Below are positions 16,003 through 23,911 of a stretch of 34,842 nt of DNA, piece by piece. The notes beneath the pieces are model-generated. The model made no database searches. It worked only from the letters and a program-made list of their open reading frames with translations, and was not told the DNA's origin. This stretch comes from JACQHJ01 sp964624955 (GTDB lineage: Bacteria; Patescibacteriota; Microgenomatia; Levybacterales; UBA12049), in NCBI GenBank assembly GCA_964624955.1, contig CAZUZF010000004.1, positions 1-34,842 on the forward strand, read 5' to 3'. The position numbers and the translations under genes are program-made. Within the stretch, counting starts at the first letter, position 1. The number at the start of each line of letters is the position of its first letter.

Positions 16003-16008
16003 TATAAT
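16003..16008 (+). promoter_or_regulatory. -10 box of the LPG-synthase-TM/DUF2079 fusion gene
   Basis: TATAAT, 14 bases before the ATG at 16023. Between 15808 and 16002 I see only a small GTGGA/TCCAC hairpin (about 15857-15872) and no gene. Confidence 0.5.
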
Positions 16009-16022
16009 TAGCTTATTGTTAA

Positions 16023-18437
16023 ATGATAAACCTCAACTTAAATTTATTTAAAAACCATTTATTTTCTCTTATAAAATATCTTATTGGTTGGCCTCTTTCC
16101 CTAGTTGCCTTATTTTTTGTCGTAAAACTAATATCTACAAATGCATATAAAGCACTTCCTAATATAAACAATATTAATTATCTATTTTTATCTATTGGGC
16201 TTATTTGTTTTATTACCTTTTTTTTCCTAAGAACATATCTTTGGAAATATATCTTAGGAGAAAAAGGAAACCATATACAATTTAGGAAAAATGCTCTCTA
16301 TTGGTCAACTTCTGAGCTTAAAAGATATGTTCCCGGCAATATCTGGTCTTTTTTGGCAAGAACAGCTCTATTGGAGAAAGAAAACCTTTCTAAAAAGGAA
16401 ACTCTCTCCTTCCTAGTCTTTGAGTCTGGAATGGTTGCTTTGTCCTCTTTTGTAGTTTCATTTTTTTATATCCTAGATGTTTTACAAGGGGATGATTTAA
16501 AACTTATTTTTAATCTTTTTGTAGTTTTGATAATATTTCTATTTCTTTTTAGTACAAAGATTTATAAGACGTTTTTTAAAGATGCAAAACTTAGATCTAT
16601 TTTCAATTTTATTCTTTTGGAAAACTCAATATTCAGAAACCTAAAGTTACTTGGTATTGGACTGCTTATGTTTTTAGTCTTTGGTCTTGGTAATTATTTT
16701 TCAGTTGTTTCTTTGTATTATCTGGATTTAAGAAACATCTCTTTACTTATAAGTTTGTTTAGCTTTTCGTATTTTGTAGGCTACATCTCTTTAATTACCC
16801 CCATGGGTCTTGGGGTAAGAGAAGGGGTAATGACAATAGGGCTTTTGCCATATATAGGAAGTGCTTTTTCTGCAATTGCTTCTATATATTCAAGAATTGT
16901 CTTTATTGCCTCAGAGCTTCTCTTTTTGATAATTTTAGTTTTATGGAATAAGACCAAGCTTAATATTATTAAGAAAATAGAAAATATTATCTCAAACAGA
17001 AGACATGAGGTTTTTCTTATCCTTTTTATCATTTTATACGTCATCTACTTTACTACTGCTTCGTTTCTGCGCTTTGACAATTTCTATACAGGTAGATTTG
17101 ATCTTGGCAATATGGATCAGACTGTCTGGAATACTATTAATGGGAGAATATTCCAATTAACTAATCCTGATGGAGTTAATACCATCTCAAGACTTTCTAT
17201 ACATTCAGATTTCTTACTAATATTTATTTCTCCTTTATATTTAATCTGGTCTGATCCGAGGATGCTTTTGCTTTTCCAAACAATAGTTTTAGCTTCTGGA
17301 TCAGTCTTTGTGTATTTAATATCAACAAGAGTGCTTACAGACAAAAACTTAAGCCTTACCTTTGCTGCTGCTTACCTTTTGTATCCAGCTTTAGGCTATG
17401 TAAATTTATATGATTTCCATCCTGTTGCGCTGGCGACAACCTTTTTGCTTTCCGCTTATTATTTTTATATAAAAAGGCATTATGTTTTATTTACTGTTTT
17501 TGCCATCCTTGCCGCTTTTACAAAAGAGCAAGTTTGGGCAATCATTTCACTTTTTGGTTTATATGTCTTTTTAAAAGAAGTAATAATGAGAAGCAAAATC
17601 ACAAAGGAAGCGCTGTACGGAATATCTTTGTCCTTGGGAAGCGCAATATTCTTTGTTTTGCTTATCACAAAGATTATCCCTTTATTTAGAGGTGGAAACC
17701 ATTTTGCAATTGAATACTATTCTCAGTTTGGAAGTAGTGCCTCCGAAATTATCAAAAACATCCTTTTTGATCCTTTAAAAACAATTACAACATTAACTGA
17801 AGGATCAAGGCTTTATTATCTTTCCCAACTTTTAGGACCTTTAGGTTATCTTTCGCTTGTGTTTCCTTTCTTTTTAATATTTACTATTCCTGATTTATTG
17901 ATTAACCTTTTAAGCGCAAATCCACAGCTTCATCAAATCTATTATCAATACTCCTCAACAGTTACTCCGTTTGTCTTTATTTCTAGTATTTATGCTGCAA
18001 AGTTTTTACTTAGCAAATTTAAAATATTAACAAACGAAAAAATAGCAATCTATATTTTAATAGCTACACTTATCTCCCTCTATATAACAGGGCCTCTTCC
18101 TTTTTCCAAAAAACCAAATATAGACATGTTTACAAAGCAATTAGAAAATGGAAGAGTAATTACCAACGTTATCAATTCAATTCCCCAAAATCTTAGCGTT
18201 TCCTCAACCAACAACTTGGGAGCGCATTTATCACAAAGAGAGCATATTTATACAATTCCCTATGGAATGGATAGAGCTGACGTGATCGTATTTTTGCTTG
18301 AGCGAGGATATTCGGAAGTTTCGTATAGGCAGCAGTTAAGTATGATAGCAAACCTTAAAAATAATCCTTTCTTTAATCTTGAGTTTGAAACAAAGGATTT
18401 TTATTTATTTACGAAAAATCTTGCCTCAAACCCTTAG
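16023..18437 (+). CDS. Fusion membrane protein: LPG-synthase-type flippase domain + DUF2079
   Basis: 804 residues, about 17 or more transmembrane segments. Residues about 1-310 match the lysylphosphatidylglycerol synthase TM / UPF0104 family: 'SELKRYVPGNIWSFLAR' and 'SLITPMGLGVREGVMTIGLLPYIG' are its two signature loops. This domain typically moves lipid-linked substrates. Residues about 325-804 match DUF2079: 'DNFYTGRFDLGNMDQTVWNTINGRIFQLT' near the start, then 'LLLFQTIVLASGSVFVYLI' and 'YDFHPVALATTFLLSAYYFY', a GT-C-like membrane family of unknown activity. Joining the two suggests that one protein flips or presents a lipid-linked sugar and uses it, which is inference. Its stop overlaps the convergent polymerase gene stop (TTA/TAG at 18434-18437). 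Confidence 0.85.
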   Translation: MINLNLNLFKNHLFSLIKYLIGWPLSLVALFFVVKLISTNAYKALPNINNINYLFLSIGLICFITFFFLRTYLWKYILGEKGNHIQFRKNALYWSTSELKRYVPGNIWSFLARTALLEKENLSKKETLSFLVFESGMVALSSFVVSFFYILDVLQGDDLKLIFNLFVVLIIFLFLFSTKIYKTFFKDAKLRSIFNFILLENSIFRNLKLLGIGLLMFLVFGLGNYFSVVSLYYLDLRNISLLISLFSFSYFVGYISLITPMGLGVREGVMTIGLLPYIGSAFSAIASIYSRIVFIASELLFLIILVLWNKTKLNIIKKIENIISNRRHEVFLILFIILYVIYFTTASFLRFDNFYTGRFDLGNMDQTVWNTINGRIFQLTNPDGVNTISRLSIHSDFLLIFISPLYLIWSDPRMLLLFQTIVLASGSVFVYLISTRVLTDKNLSLTFAAAYLLYPALGYVNLYDFHPVALATTFLLSAYYFYIKRHYVLFTVFAILAAFTKEQVWAIISLFGLYVFLKEVIMRSKITKEALYGISLSLGSAIFFVLLITKIIPLFRGGNHFAIEYYSQFGSSASEIIKNILFDPLKTITTLTEGSRLYYLSQLLGPLGYLSLVFPFFLIFTIPDLLINLLSANPQLHQIYYQYSSTVTPFVFISSIYAAKFLLSKFKILTNEKIAIYILIATLISLYITGPLPFSKKPNIDMFTKQLENGRVITNVINSIPQNLSVSSTNNLGAHLSQREHIYTIPYGMDRADVIVFLLERGYSEVSYRQQLSMIANLKNNPFFNLEFETKDFYLFTKNLASNP

Positions 18438-19687
18438 AAATTAGTATTAAAAGCTAATTTTTCTCTCTCAAGCCTATCCGCCATATAGCCGTTTGGAACT
18501 GTTTTAAGCTTTGGGCTGTAAAGCAAAAATCCGTTTCTAATTGTATGGTCTCCATACTTTTCATTTATTTTATCTACTACTTCCAAAAGTCTTTCTGATT
18601 TGTTATTTTCTTTAAATAGACAAGGAGTTATATTGGAACTATCACAAAGGTTTGAGGCGCCAACGCTTATTCTTCTTATATAGTCCGTTTGTTCTAAAAC
18701 AAAATTATTTTCTTTAAGTATTAGAAGTGTTAGTGTAAATAAATCTTTCCCGCTGTCAAAATATTGGCTGACGGTTTTTTGTCCATGGACTGATTTGCTT
18801 CCAGAAAGGAAAACAAATGCTGTTTTTGCGCTTTTTTTCAGTCTTCTAAGTTTTAAAGATACTTCTTCGCAAAGCTCGTAGATGTTTTGAAAGATTAGTC
18901 TTTTATCATAAGTATTTTGAGGAAGACAATAGTTTCTGCCAACTGATTTTGTTTCGCCTTCTATGTAATAGGGGATAATAGGGCTTTGATCAATACCTTG
19001 ACCAAGATTGTAGAGAAAATGCCCTTCAACATCCTTAAATTCTGTAATTAGAAGGTCTAAAGGCGCTTTTCTTAGATCAAGTGGGGTATGAATCCCATTT
19101 TTTTGAAGCCTTAACACTATTCTTTCCCCAATTCCGCAAAAATCAGTAAGCTTGACTTTGCCATAGATTTCATCTTTATTTTTCTTGTCTATTTCCAAAA
19201 AACCGTTAGGCTTGTTAATCCCTGATCCTAACTTTGCCAAAAGCTTGTTGTAAGACATGCCAACAGAAACAGTAATATATTCTCCTATTTGATCTCTTAT
19301 CCTTTTCCTTATCCTACTTATAATTCCAAAACTTCCTCCAAATAAATCTTTGGTTTGTGTTATATCCATAAATACCTCATCTAATGAGAAAAGCTCAACA
19401 AAAGGGGAGAAGTCTTTGCAGATATCTAAAAACTTTTGCGTTATTTCCCAGTATTTCTCAAAAGAAGCAGATACAAAGATAAGGTTAGGAACTATTTCCA
19501 AAGCTTGCCATCTTGTACTTGGGGATTTAATACCTAAGGCTTTTGCCTGCCTGCTTGCTGCGATAATACAGTTTCTTCCGTTTTGGGCAGTAACCGCAAC
19601 AGGTTTTCCCCGCAAAGAAGGGTTAAACTGTTGTTCACATGAAGCAAAGTATGAGTCAAAGTCTATATGTAAGATTTGTTTTTGCAT
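18434..19687 (-). CDS. dinB: Y-family DNA polymerase (DNA polymerase IV)
   Basis: Translesion polymerase, 417 aa. Catalytic palm residues are in 'ILHIDFDSYFASCEQQ' (first Asp) and 'ELFSLDEVFMDIT' (Asp-Glu). 'GRNCIIAASRQAKALGIKSPS' is the dNTP-binding finger region, and 'VSVGMSYNKLLAKLGSGINKPNG' followed by 'DFCGIGERIVLRLQKNGI' (HhH thumb) continue the family order. A little-finger domain follows ('TKSVGRNYCLP'). The length is somewhat above E. coli Pol IV (351 aa). No beta-clamp motif is obvious at the C-terminus. The start is the ATG at 19687, 9 bases after an extended -10. No LexA box was seen. Confidence 0.93.
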   Translation of the reverse strand: MQKQILHIDFDSYFASCEQQFNPSLRGKPVAVTAQNGRNCIIAASRQAKALGIKSPSTRWQALEIVPNLIFVSASFEKYWEITQKFLDICKDFSPFVELFSLDEVFMDITQTKDLFGGSFGIISRIRKRIRDQIGEYITVSVGMSYNKLLAKLGSGINKPNGFLEIDKKNKDEIYGKVKLTDFCGIGERIVLRLQKNGIHTPLDLRKAPLDLLITEFKDVEGHFLYNLGQGIDQSPIIPYYIEGETKSVGRNYCLPQNTYDKRLIFQNIYELCEEVSLKLRRLKKSAKTAFVFLSGSKSVHGQKTVSQYFDSGKDLFTLTLLILKENNFVLEQTDYIRRISVGASNLCDSSNITPCLFKENNKSERLLEVVDKINEKYGDHTIRNGFLLYSPKLKTVPNGYMADRLEREKLAFNTNF

Positions 19688-19696
19688 AAAGATTAA

Positions 19697-19705
19697 CTTA
19701 TAACA
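19697..19705 (-). promoter_or_regulatory. Extended -10 of dinB
   Basis: Minus strand TGT-TATAAG, 9 bases before ATG. No convincing -35. Confidence 0.45.
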
Positions 19706-19901
19706 ATATCCAAAATAAATACATTTTGAGGATTTTCTTTAAAAGATATAAGGGCAGCATAAGAATAGATTAATAGAAAATAATGCGAAAGTAAATAGAA
19801 TTAAATGCGACAAACTAGGTCAATTTTAGGGAGTATGTGCTTTAGCTACAAAATCTTGAGCGATCGCATCTGCAATAAAATCAATTCCGTATCATTTAAG
19901 C

Positions 19902-19920
19902 CTACAAAACCAATTTGTAG
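19902..19920 (-). terminator. Weak hairpin downstream of the CBS gene
   Basis: CTACAAA/TTTGTAG 7-bp stem with a 5-base loop, 17 bases past the CBS gene stop. There is no T-run, so its role as a terminator is doubtful. The remaining sequence up to 19687 holds nothing I can identify. Confidence 0.25.
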
Positions 19921-19937
19921 TTATATGGAAAAGTAAT

Positions 19938-20399
19938 CTATTTAAAACCTCTTACTCTTGGGCTTACCAACAACCTAAATATATCTCCTTTTGAAACAAT
20001 TCCTATTAAATTGCCTTTATTATCAACAACAGGAAGTCTACTTATATGATTTATTTTCATTATTGACTCTGCTTTTAATACTGGATCGTCTATATGAACA
20101 AAAAGCACTTTTTTGGTCATTGCAGCTTTAACTTTTTTATTTAAAACTTCTTTTGCCCTTTTTTCCATTGCTTCAAAATCTTTTTCATGAGCGTAATCTT
20201 CCATAAGTTCTCCTATTGTTGGGAATAATTGGGAGAGAATATCTTGCTGGGTAATAAAACCAACCAGTTTTTTATTTTTAGCACTAACTACCGGAAGTCC
20301 TCTGTGATGATGTCCGAAAATAAACTTAGAAGCATCCAAAAGGGTAGAGTTAGGGGTTACGCAGTCAACTTTTTTTTTGACAATTCTTGAAACTTTCAT
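19938..20399 (-). CDS. Stand-alone CBS-pair protein
   Basis: 153 residues made of two CBS motifs: 'VDCVTPNSTLLDASKFIFGHHHRGLPVVSAKNKKLVGFITQQDIL' (about 11-56) and 'VLFVHIDDPVLKAESIMKINHISRLPVVDNKGNLIGIVSKGDIFRLL' (about 98-145). The central linker is charged. CBS pairs form a Bateman module that binds adenosyl ligands such as AMP, ATP or SAM and regulates a partner. No partner domain is fused here, so the target is unknown. The window's IMPDH-family protein lacks its own CBS pair, but any link between them is speculation. Start ATG 20399. Confidence 0.9.
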   Translation of the reverse strand: MKVSRIVKKKVDCVTPNSTLLDASKFIFGHHHRGLPVVSAKNKKLVGFITQQDILSQLFPTIGELMEDYAHEKDFEAMEKRAKEVLNKKVKAAMTKKVLFVHIDDPVLKAESIMKINHISRLPVVDNKGNLIGIVSKGDIFRLLVSPRVRGFK

Positions 20400-20405
20400 G
20401 GCCTT

Positions 20406-20411
20406 ATTATA
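20406..20411 (-). promoter_or_regulatory. -10 box of the CBS gene
   Basis: Minus strand TATAAT, exactly 6 bases before ATG; a leaderless arrangement. Confidence 0.6.
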
Positions 20412-20430
20412 CTACTATCTTTTTTATTCT

Positions 20431-21147
20431 CTAGTATGTAGTTATATGTACTCTTGACTGGTCTATTACTGCAGAATATTGAAGCTGGGTTTTAATCTGT
20501 ATTTTATATAACTTATTTCCGCTATCAAGTGAGATTTCCCCTGAGGACATAAAGAGAGATGTAGAATTTCCATTAAAAGTAAGCTCTGAATTCCAAACAG
20601 GATGATTGTCTGTCGTGTTATACAATCTAACGCTGGCAGTCTCATTACCAGTTGGAATATGTAAGGATACCTCAAAGACTACACTTTTAATACTTTCATA
20701 GCCACTGCTGTCAATTGAAGCCTGAAGTCCTGATACGTCTTTCCAGTCTAAAGAACTTCCTGATCCAGAACCAAAAGGAACATAATATTCTTTTGTGGCA
20801 GATGAAGTTGTTTGCGTTGTGGTTGGGGCTTTGGTTGGGGTAGGGGAGGAAGTAACAGAAACAGTTTGGGTTTTACTGTTTAGTTTTCCTACTTCCTCTT
20901 TTATTAGTGTTTTACAAGCATTTGAGCAAGTTGCATTATCAGTTGAGGGGTAAGAGGTAGGTGCAGAAATTATTTTTTCAATTGTTTTTATGTTTTCTTT
21001 CCCAGCAATAATCAAATCAAGATAGAAAAGATTTATAAGAATAACTAATAGAATGAAAGCTATTAAATTTTTTCTTGAAAATATTCTTTTTAAAAAATCA
21101 AATTTGTCTTTGCCCAAACCTTGTTTTATAATTTCATCATTGTCCAT
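20431..21147 (-). CDS. Membrane-anchored surface protein with Thr/Ser/Pro linker
   Basis: 238 residues. A cytoplasmic N-terminus (about 1-27, 'KFDFLKRIFSRKN') is followed by one transmembrane helix (28-48) and a short region with one Cys pair ('CSNACKTL'). Then comes a low-complexity linker of Thr, Ser and Pro (about 93-117, 'SSPTPTKAPTTTQTTSS'). The C-terminal domain of about 120 residues is beta-strand-rich ('VVFEVSLHIPTGNETASVRLYNTT', 'YKIQIKTQLQYSAVIDQSRVHIT') and has the look of a beta-sandwich. No family recognised; a role in the cell envelope or adhesion is inferred from topology only. The start is the ATG at 21147. Confidence 0.72.
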   Translation of the reverse strand: MDNDEIIKQGLGKDKFDFLKRIFSRKNLIAFILLVILINLFYLDLIIAGKENIKTIEKIISAPTSYPSTDNATCSNACKTLIKEEVGKLNSKTQTVSVTSSPTPTKAPTTTQTTSSATKEYYVPFGSGSGSSLDWKDVSGLQASIDSSGYESIKSVVFEVSLHIPTGNETASVRLYNTTDNHPVWNSELTFNGNSTSLFMSSGEISLDSGNKLYKIQIKTQLQYSAVIDQSRVHITTY

Positions 21148-21153
21148 ACTTTA

Positions 21154-21183
21154 ACTCTAGCTTAAATAATAATCTTTAGTCAA
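21154..21183 (-). promoter_or_regulatory. Promoter of the surface-protein gene
   Basis: Minus strand: TTGACT (21183-21178), 18 bp, TAGAGT (21159-21154), 6 bases to ATG. Confidence 0.5.
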
Positions 21184-21194
21184 ATTGTGGGGAA

Positions 21195-21533
21195 TTAATT
21201 GCCTACAGGCTTCATTTTTGCAGCATCCCAGATTACGAACTCCATATGCGGATCTTCCAATACCTTTCTAGCTACGGGTTCTCCAAAAACCCTTTTAAAA
21301 TCTCCAACTATTCTTGCTGCCGCATGCTCCTCGCCTTGTACGGAAAAAGAGCAAAATATTAACGAGATCAGGGAATGTGTTCGTGGCATTTGAAACATTC
21401 TTTGCTCTTTCCACACCGCAAAACGAGCTCCATCTTCAGATGCTACCCACGTCTGATCTTCTGTCGGCTCTTTAAAAGCGGGAACTGTTGGCAGAGTTCT
21501 AAACATTTCTCTTATTTTATCTGGATTTGGCAT
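21195..21533 (-). CDS. Unknown soluble protein, 112 aa
   Basis: No family recognised. A mixed alpha/beta-looking protein ('QTWVASEDGARFAVWKEQRMFQ', then 'GEEHAAARIVGDFKRVFGEPVARKVLEDPHMEFVIWDAAKM'). The frame extends upstream to a TTG at 21605, but the -10 box lies inside that extension, so the first ATG downstream (21533, 'MPNPDKIREMF') is taken as start. This leaves a leader of about 35-40 nt without a Shine-Dalgarno. Divergent from the DUF1059-like gene. Confidence 0.6.
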   Translation of the reverse strand: MPNPDKIREMFRTLPTVPAFKEPTEDQTWVASEDGARFAVWKEQRMFQMPRTHSLISLIFCSFSVQGEEHAAARIVGDFKRVFGEPVARKVLEDPHMEFVIWDAAKMKPVGN

Positions 21534-21576
21534 AAAACCGAAGGGCAGAAGTGTAAATCGTCTAGAGTACGTATTT

Positions 21577-21605
21577 ATTATATCAATTATTAATCCTAAA
21601 AACAA
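21577..21605 (-). promoter_or_regulatory. Promoter of the 112-aa gene
   Basis: Minus strand: TTGTTT (21605-21600), 17 bp ending in TGA, TATAAT (21582-21577). An extended -10 promoter that rules out the upstream TTG start. Confidence 0.6.
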
Positions 21606-21668
21606 AGTTTAAGGAAACAACCTAAGATTTTTAAGTATCACTTAATCAGTTTCATGGGTTTGTGTCGG

Positions 21669-21684
21669 TGTGATATATATCACA
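21669..21684. promoter_or_regulatory. Perfect CRP/FNR-type palindrome
   Basis: TGTGATATATATCACA, a 16-bp perfect palindrome matching the TGTGA-N6-TCACA consensus of the CRP/FNR family. It ends 3 bp before the -35 of the DUF1059-like gene, centred near -46 from the predicted start, a position suited to an activator. It also lies about 100 bp upstream of the divergent 112-aa gene's start. No CRP/FNR regulator is encoded in the window. Confidence 0.6.
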
Positions 21685-21687
21685 TTA

Positions 21688-21716
21688 TTGACTTCAACAA
21701 TACCACTTTCTATATT
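21688..21716 (+). promoter_or_regulatory. Promoter of the DUF1059-like gene
   Basis: TTGACT (21688-21693), 17 bp, TATATT (21711-21716). The predicted start is near 21723, giving a leader of about 25 nt that carries the ribosome-binding site. Confidence 0.6.
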
Positions 21717-21732
21717 TAAAATATATTTAAAA

Positions 21733-21742
21733 AAGGAGGTGA
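21733..21742 (+). promoter_or_regulatory. Consensus Shine-Dalgarno of the DUF1059-like gene
   Basis: AAGGAGGTGA, a full anti-SD complement, 5 bases before ATG 21748. It rules out the upstream in-frame start at 21670, which overlaps the palindrome. Confidence 0.85.
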
Positions 21743-21747
21743 TAAAA

Positions 21748-21969
21748 ATGGATAATGGTAAATTAAAGCCCGGTCAATGGTTGGTAAGCGATTGCGGTAA
21801 ATATCCGTCTGAAAACAGTTGTAAGATGGTAATAGCAGCACCGGCTGACCAAAGGCAACATTTTATGAATGCTGTAGTTGATCATGCGGGAAGAGTTCAT
21901 GGTGAGAAAGATACTCCGCAGTTTAGATCAAATCTTGAAAAAACTATAGAAGAAGTTACAGTTGAGTAA
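21748..21969 (+). CDS. Small DUF1059-like protein, 73 aa
   Basis: The pattern 'DCGKYPSENSCKMVIAAP...AVVDHAGRVHGEKDTPQFRSNLEKTI' resembles the DUF1059 family of small proteins (paired Cys near the N-terminus, then an H-A-x-x-x-H-G helix and a D-T-P-x-x-R turn). Their function is not established. Soluble, no membrane segment. The best-expressed-looking gene of the window: near-consensus promoter, perfect Shine-Dalgarno and an upstream activator-type palindrome. This suggests regulated, possibly stress- or redox-linked, high expression (inference). Confidence 0.75.
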   Translation: MDNGKLKPGQWLVSDCGKYPSENSCKMVIAAPADQRQHFMNAVVDHAGRVHGEKDTPQFRSNLEKTIEEVTVE

Positions 21970-22142
21970 TTTATAACACAGGCAAAAACTTACTCAAGCT
22001 AATAAGCAATAAGAGAACTGCTTGGGTTTTAAATACAATTTTTGTTATTGTGGGTAGTCTACCGAATGCTATCCGCACTTATTATAGCACTCTTCCTGAG
22101 CAAGAATTAGTATTTTTTAGAACTGCATTTGCAACTTTATAA
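21966..22142 (+). pseudogene. Possible decayed membrane-protein fragment
   Basis: An open frame without an initiator, ending at TAA 22140-22142. Its second half reads 'WVLNTIFVIVGSLPNAIRTYYSTLPEQELVFFRTAFATL', faintly like the first helix pair of EamA-type transporters. There is no start codon and no promoter, so it may be a gene remnant or chance. No other feature is seen in 21970-22167. Confidence 0.2.
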
Positions 22143-22167
22143 ATATCTGAGGTAAAGAGTTCTATTT

Positions 22168-22656
22168 TTAGTCCTTTTGAATACTCTTATCGATTATTTT
22201 AACAGCGGCATTATCATAATCTTCTCCCGAATGACTTTTACATAGGTTTTTAACTACTTTGATTTCGTAACCCAAATCGAAAGCATCATAAGAAGAAGCA
22301 AGGACGCACGAGTCGGTGTCAATTCCACACAGGAATAGTTTTGAAATATCATGTTTTTTGAGGAAATCAGTAAATCCATAAGATTTGAAAATAGAATAAG
22401 CAGTTTTCTTAAAAGTATTTTCTGTATTTGAAAACTTTGCGAGAGTTCGGTGAATATCAATATCAGGTGAAGAAAAACACTTTCTCCAATCGAGAAGTTT
22501 GACAAAATTAGAGTTTTCGTTATTTACGAATTGTGTAAATAATACATAGTCAAACTTGCCAGTCTCAATAAACTCGGCTATTTTGGCAGGCAAATCTTTT
22601 GTTTCATCATTCACGAAATAATTTTGGACATCAATAACTACCAAAGCAGACTTCAT
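22168..22656 (-). CDS. Isochorismatase-like cysteine hydrolase, 162 aa
   Basis: The catalytic triad of the isochorismatase superfamily (PF00857) is visible: Asp in 'ALVVIDVQNYF' (residue about 8), Lys in 'FKKTAYSIF' and Cys in 'LFLCGIDTDSCVLASSYDAFDLGYEI'. A cis-peptide-type loop precedes the Cys. Members hydrolyse amides (nicotinamide, ureido compounds) or isochorismate; the substrate is not evident. The length is slightly short but complete. The start is the ATG at 22656, 6 bases after TGATATAAT. Confidence 0.87.
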   Translation of the reverse strand: MKSALVVIDVQNYFVNDETKDLPAKIAEFIETGKFDYVLFTQFVNNENSNFVKLLDWRKCFSSPDIDIHRTLAKFSNTENTFKKTAYSIFKSYGFTDFLKKHDISKLFLCGIDTDSCVLASSYDAFDLGYEIKVVKNLCKSHSGEDYDNAAVKIIDKSIQKD

Positions 22657-22662
22657 GGCTTC

Positions 22663-22671
22663 ATTATATCA
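22663..22671 (-). promoter_or_regulatory. Extended -10 of the isochorismatase-like gene
   Basis: Minus strand TGA-TATAAT, 6 bases before ATG. Confidence 0.65.
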
Positions 22672-22735
22672 GATGTTCGAGTACGGTTTTGGGTAGCAAT
22701 AGATTGATATGCTTTTCCGAAGCTAAAAAATTTGG

Positions 22736-22808
22736 GGTGGATGACGGGGATCGAACCCGCGGCCTCCTGGACCACAACCAGGAGCTCTACCACTGAGCTA
22801 CATCCACC
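22736..22808 (-). tRNA. tRNA-His (GTG)
   Basis: Acceptor GTGGATG/CATCCAC plus an encoded extra 5' G (22808) facing C73, the tRNA-His identity element. Stem CCTGG/CCAGG around TTGTGGT (anticodon GTG). The 3' CCA is encoded (22735-22733). Confidence 0.95.
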
Positions 22809-22817
22809 ATGATTTGG

Positions 22818-22890
22818 TGACCCTGGAGGGAGTCGAACCCCCAACCTGGTGCTTAGAACGCACTCGCTCTATCCATTAAGCTACAGGGCC
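22818..22890 (-). tRNA. tRNA-Arg (TCT)
   Basis: Acceptor GGCCCTG/CAGGGTC, A discriminator, loop GTTCTAA (anticodon TCT), T-arm GGTTCGACTCC. Reads AGA. The anticodon stem has an A-C mismatch at its top pair. CCA is encoded (22817-22815). Nine bases upstream of tRNA-His on the same strand, so the two are probably one transcript. Confidence 0.95.
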
Positions 22891-22944
22891 TTGTCTATAT
22901 TTTACCAAATTTTAGACTTAAAACCAAAACTTTAATATTTGTAG

Positions 22945-22950
22945 TATAAT
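22945..22950 (+). promoter_or_regulatory. -10 box of the 277-aa membrane protein gene
   Basis: TATAAT, 22 bases before the ATG at 22973. No clear -35 or Shine-Dalgarno. Confidence 0.4.
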
Positions 22951-22972
22951 CCTAAAAGAATTTATTGTTTAA

Positions 22973-23806
22973 ATGAAAAGGTTTTTAGTCCAACAAGTTC
23001 TGCCTATTGTTCTAACAGTTGTTACCTTCCTTGCTTTATCAACCTGTCTTTATGGCCTTTTGCTTATCTTAAATTCTTTGCCTTTAAAAGAGGAGGTCCT
23101 TTTGGATTTTAGAAAAAGGGATGTATTTATCGGAATCGCCATTTATTTAAAAACAGCCATAGATTTTGCCATTTTTATAGGCAATCTCATGCATACAAAT
23201 CCAGGCTGGAAAAAAAGAATTGCCATTGAGCTTGGAACTGCGGTAGGCAATGCATTCGGAACATTTCTTATCTTAATTGTCTGGGTCATTTTTAAACAAG
23301 TACCAATACTAATGATGATAATGATTTTTATTGCCTCCGTAGTTCTTCTTAGAATGGCAGAAGAATCATTGGAAGAATTTTTAAAACAGAAGAAAAGTTT
23401 TTTAAATATAAGAAGACCTGTTGGTTTACTTCAGCAACAACTTAATTTTATAAATAAGCTTTTTAGGCCAATACTTAGATTTTTTGTACCAAACCTTAGT
23501 CTTACAAGAGCAAAAAAACTTTCATTTGCAAATTTGGTAGTTTTTTCTTTTACAATTCCTTTTATCCTAGGTCTTGATGATTTTGCCGGCTATATTCCTC
23601 TTTTTAATGTAATCAATCTTTTTGGGTTTGCTCTGGGTGTAATGCTTGGACATATGTTACTTAATATTGGACTTTTTATTTGGCCAAAAATGACTGTTAG
23701 AACTGTACGACATCCAATAGTTTTAATTGTCGGAGGTCTTTTCTTTATAGGGCTTGCTCTTTGGGGAATTTACGAAAGTGTAGAGTTATTTCTTTCAATT
23801 ATCTAG
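22973..23806 (+). CDS. Unknown multi-pass membrane protein, 277 aa
   Basis: Seven or so hydrophobic segments (about 9-36, 51-70, 85-106, 108-125, 183-202, 208-234 and 246-270). A charged cytoplasmic loop (about 127-180, 'EESLEEFLKQKKSFLNIRRP') sits in the middle. Segment 3 has a small-residue motif 'IELGTAVGNAFGTFLILIVW' and segment 6 'INLFGFALGVMLGHMLLNIG'. These paired glycine-rich helices in two halves suggest an internal repeat of the LysE/MntP/TerC transporter kind, but I cannot assign a family. Start ATG 22973. Confidence 0.72.
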   Translation: MKRFLVQQVLPIVLTVVTFLALSTCLYGLLLILNSLPLKEEVLLDFRKRDVFIGIAIYLKTAIDFAIFIGNLMHTNPGWKKRIAIELGTAVGNAFGTFLILIVWVIFKQVPILMMIMIFIASVVLLRMAEESLEEFLKQKKSFLNIRRPVGLLQQQLNFINKLFRPILRFFVPNLSLTRAKKLSFANLVVFSFTIPFILGLDDFAGYIPLFNVINLFGFALGVMLGHMLLNIGLFIWPKMTVRTVRHPIVLIVGGLFFIGLALWGIYESVELFLSII

Positions 23807-23911
23807 AACAGGTCACCGTACTTTGCTCGAACCTATCAAAATATATCACTCCTGCTCTAATTCTACAGTTAAATCAACTTAAAGAACATTTAGAAATAAA
23901 AGTTTTCTTAC

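Noticed and set aside
19857..19870. GCGATCGC octamer (cyanobacterial HIP1-like)
   Set aside because: A single occurrence in an AT-rich non-coding stretch; no sign of repeated use.
21670..21747. 26-residue N-terminal extension of the DUF1059-like protein
   Set aside because: It overlaps the palindrome and promoter; the perfect Shine-Dalgarno points to 21748.
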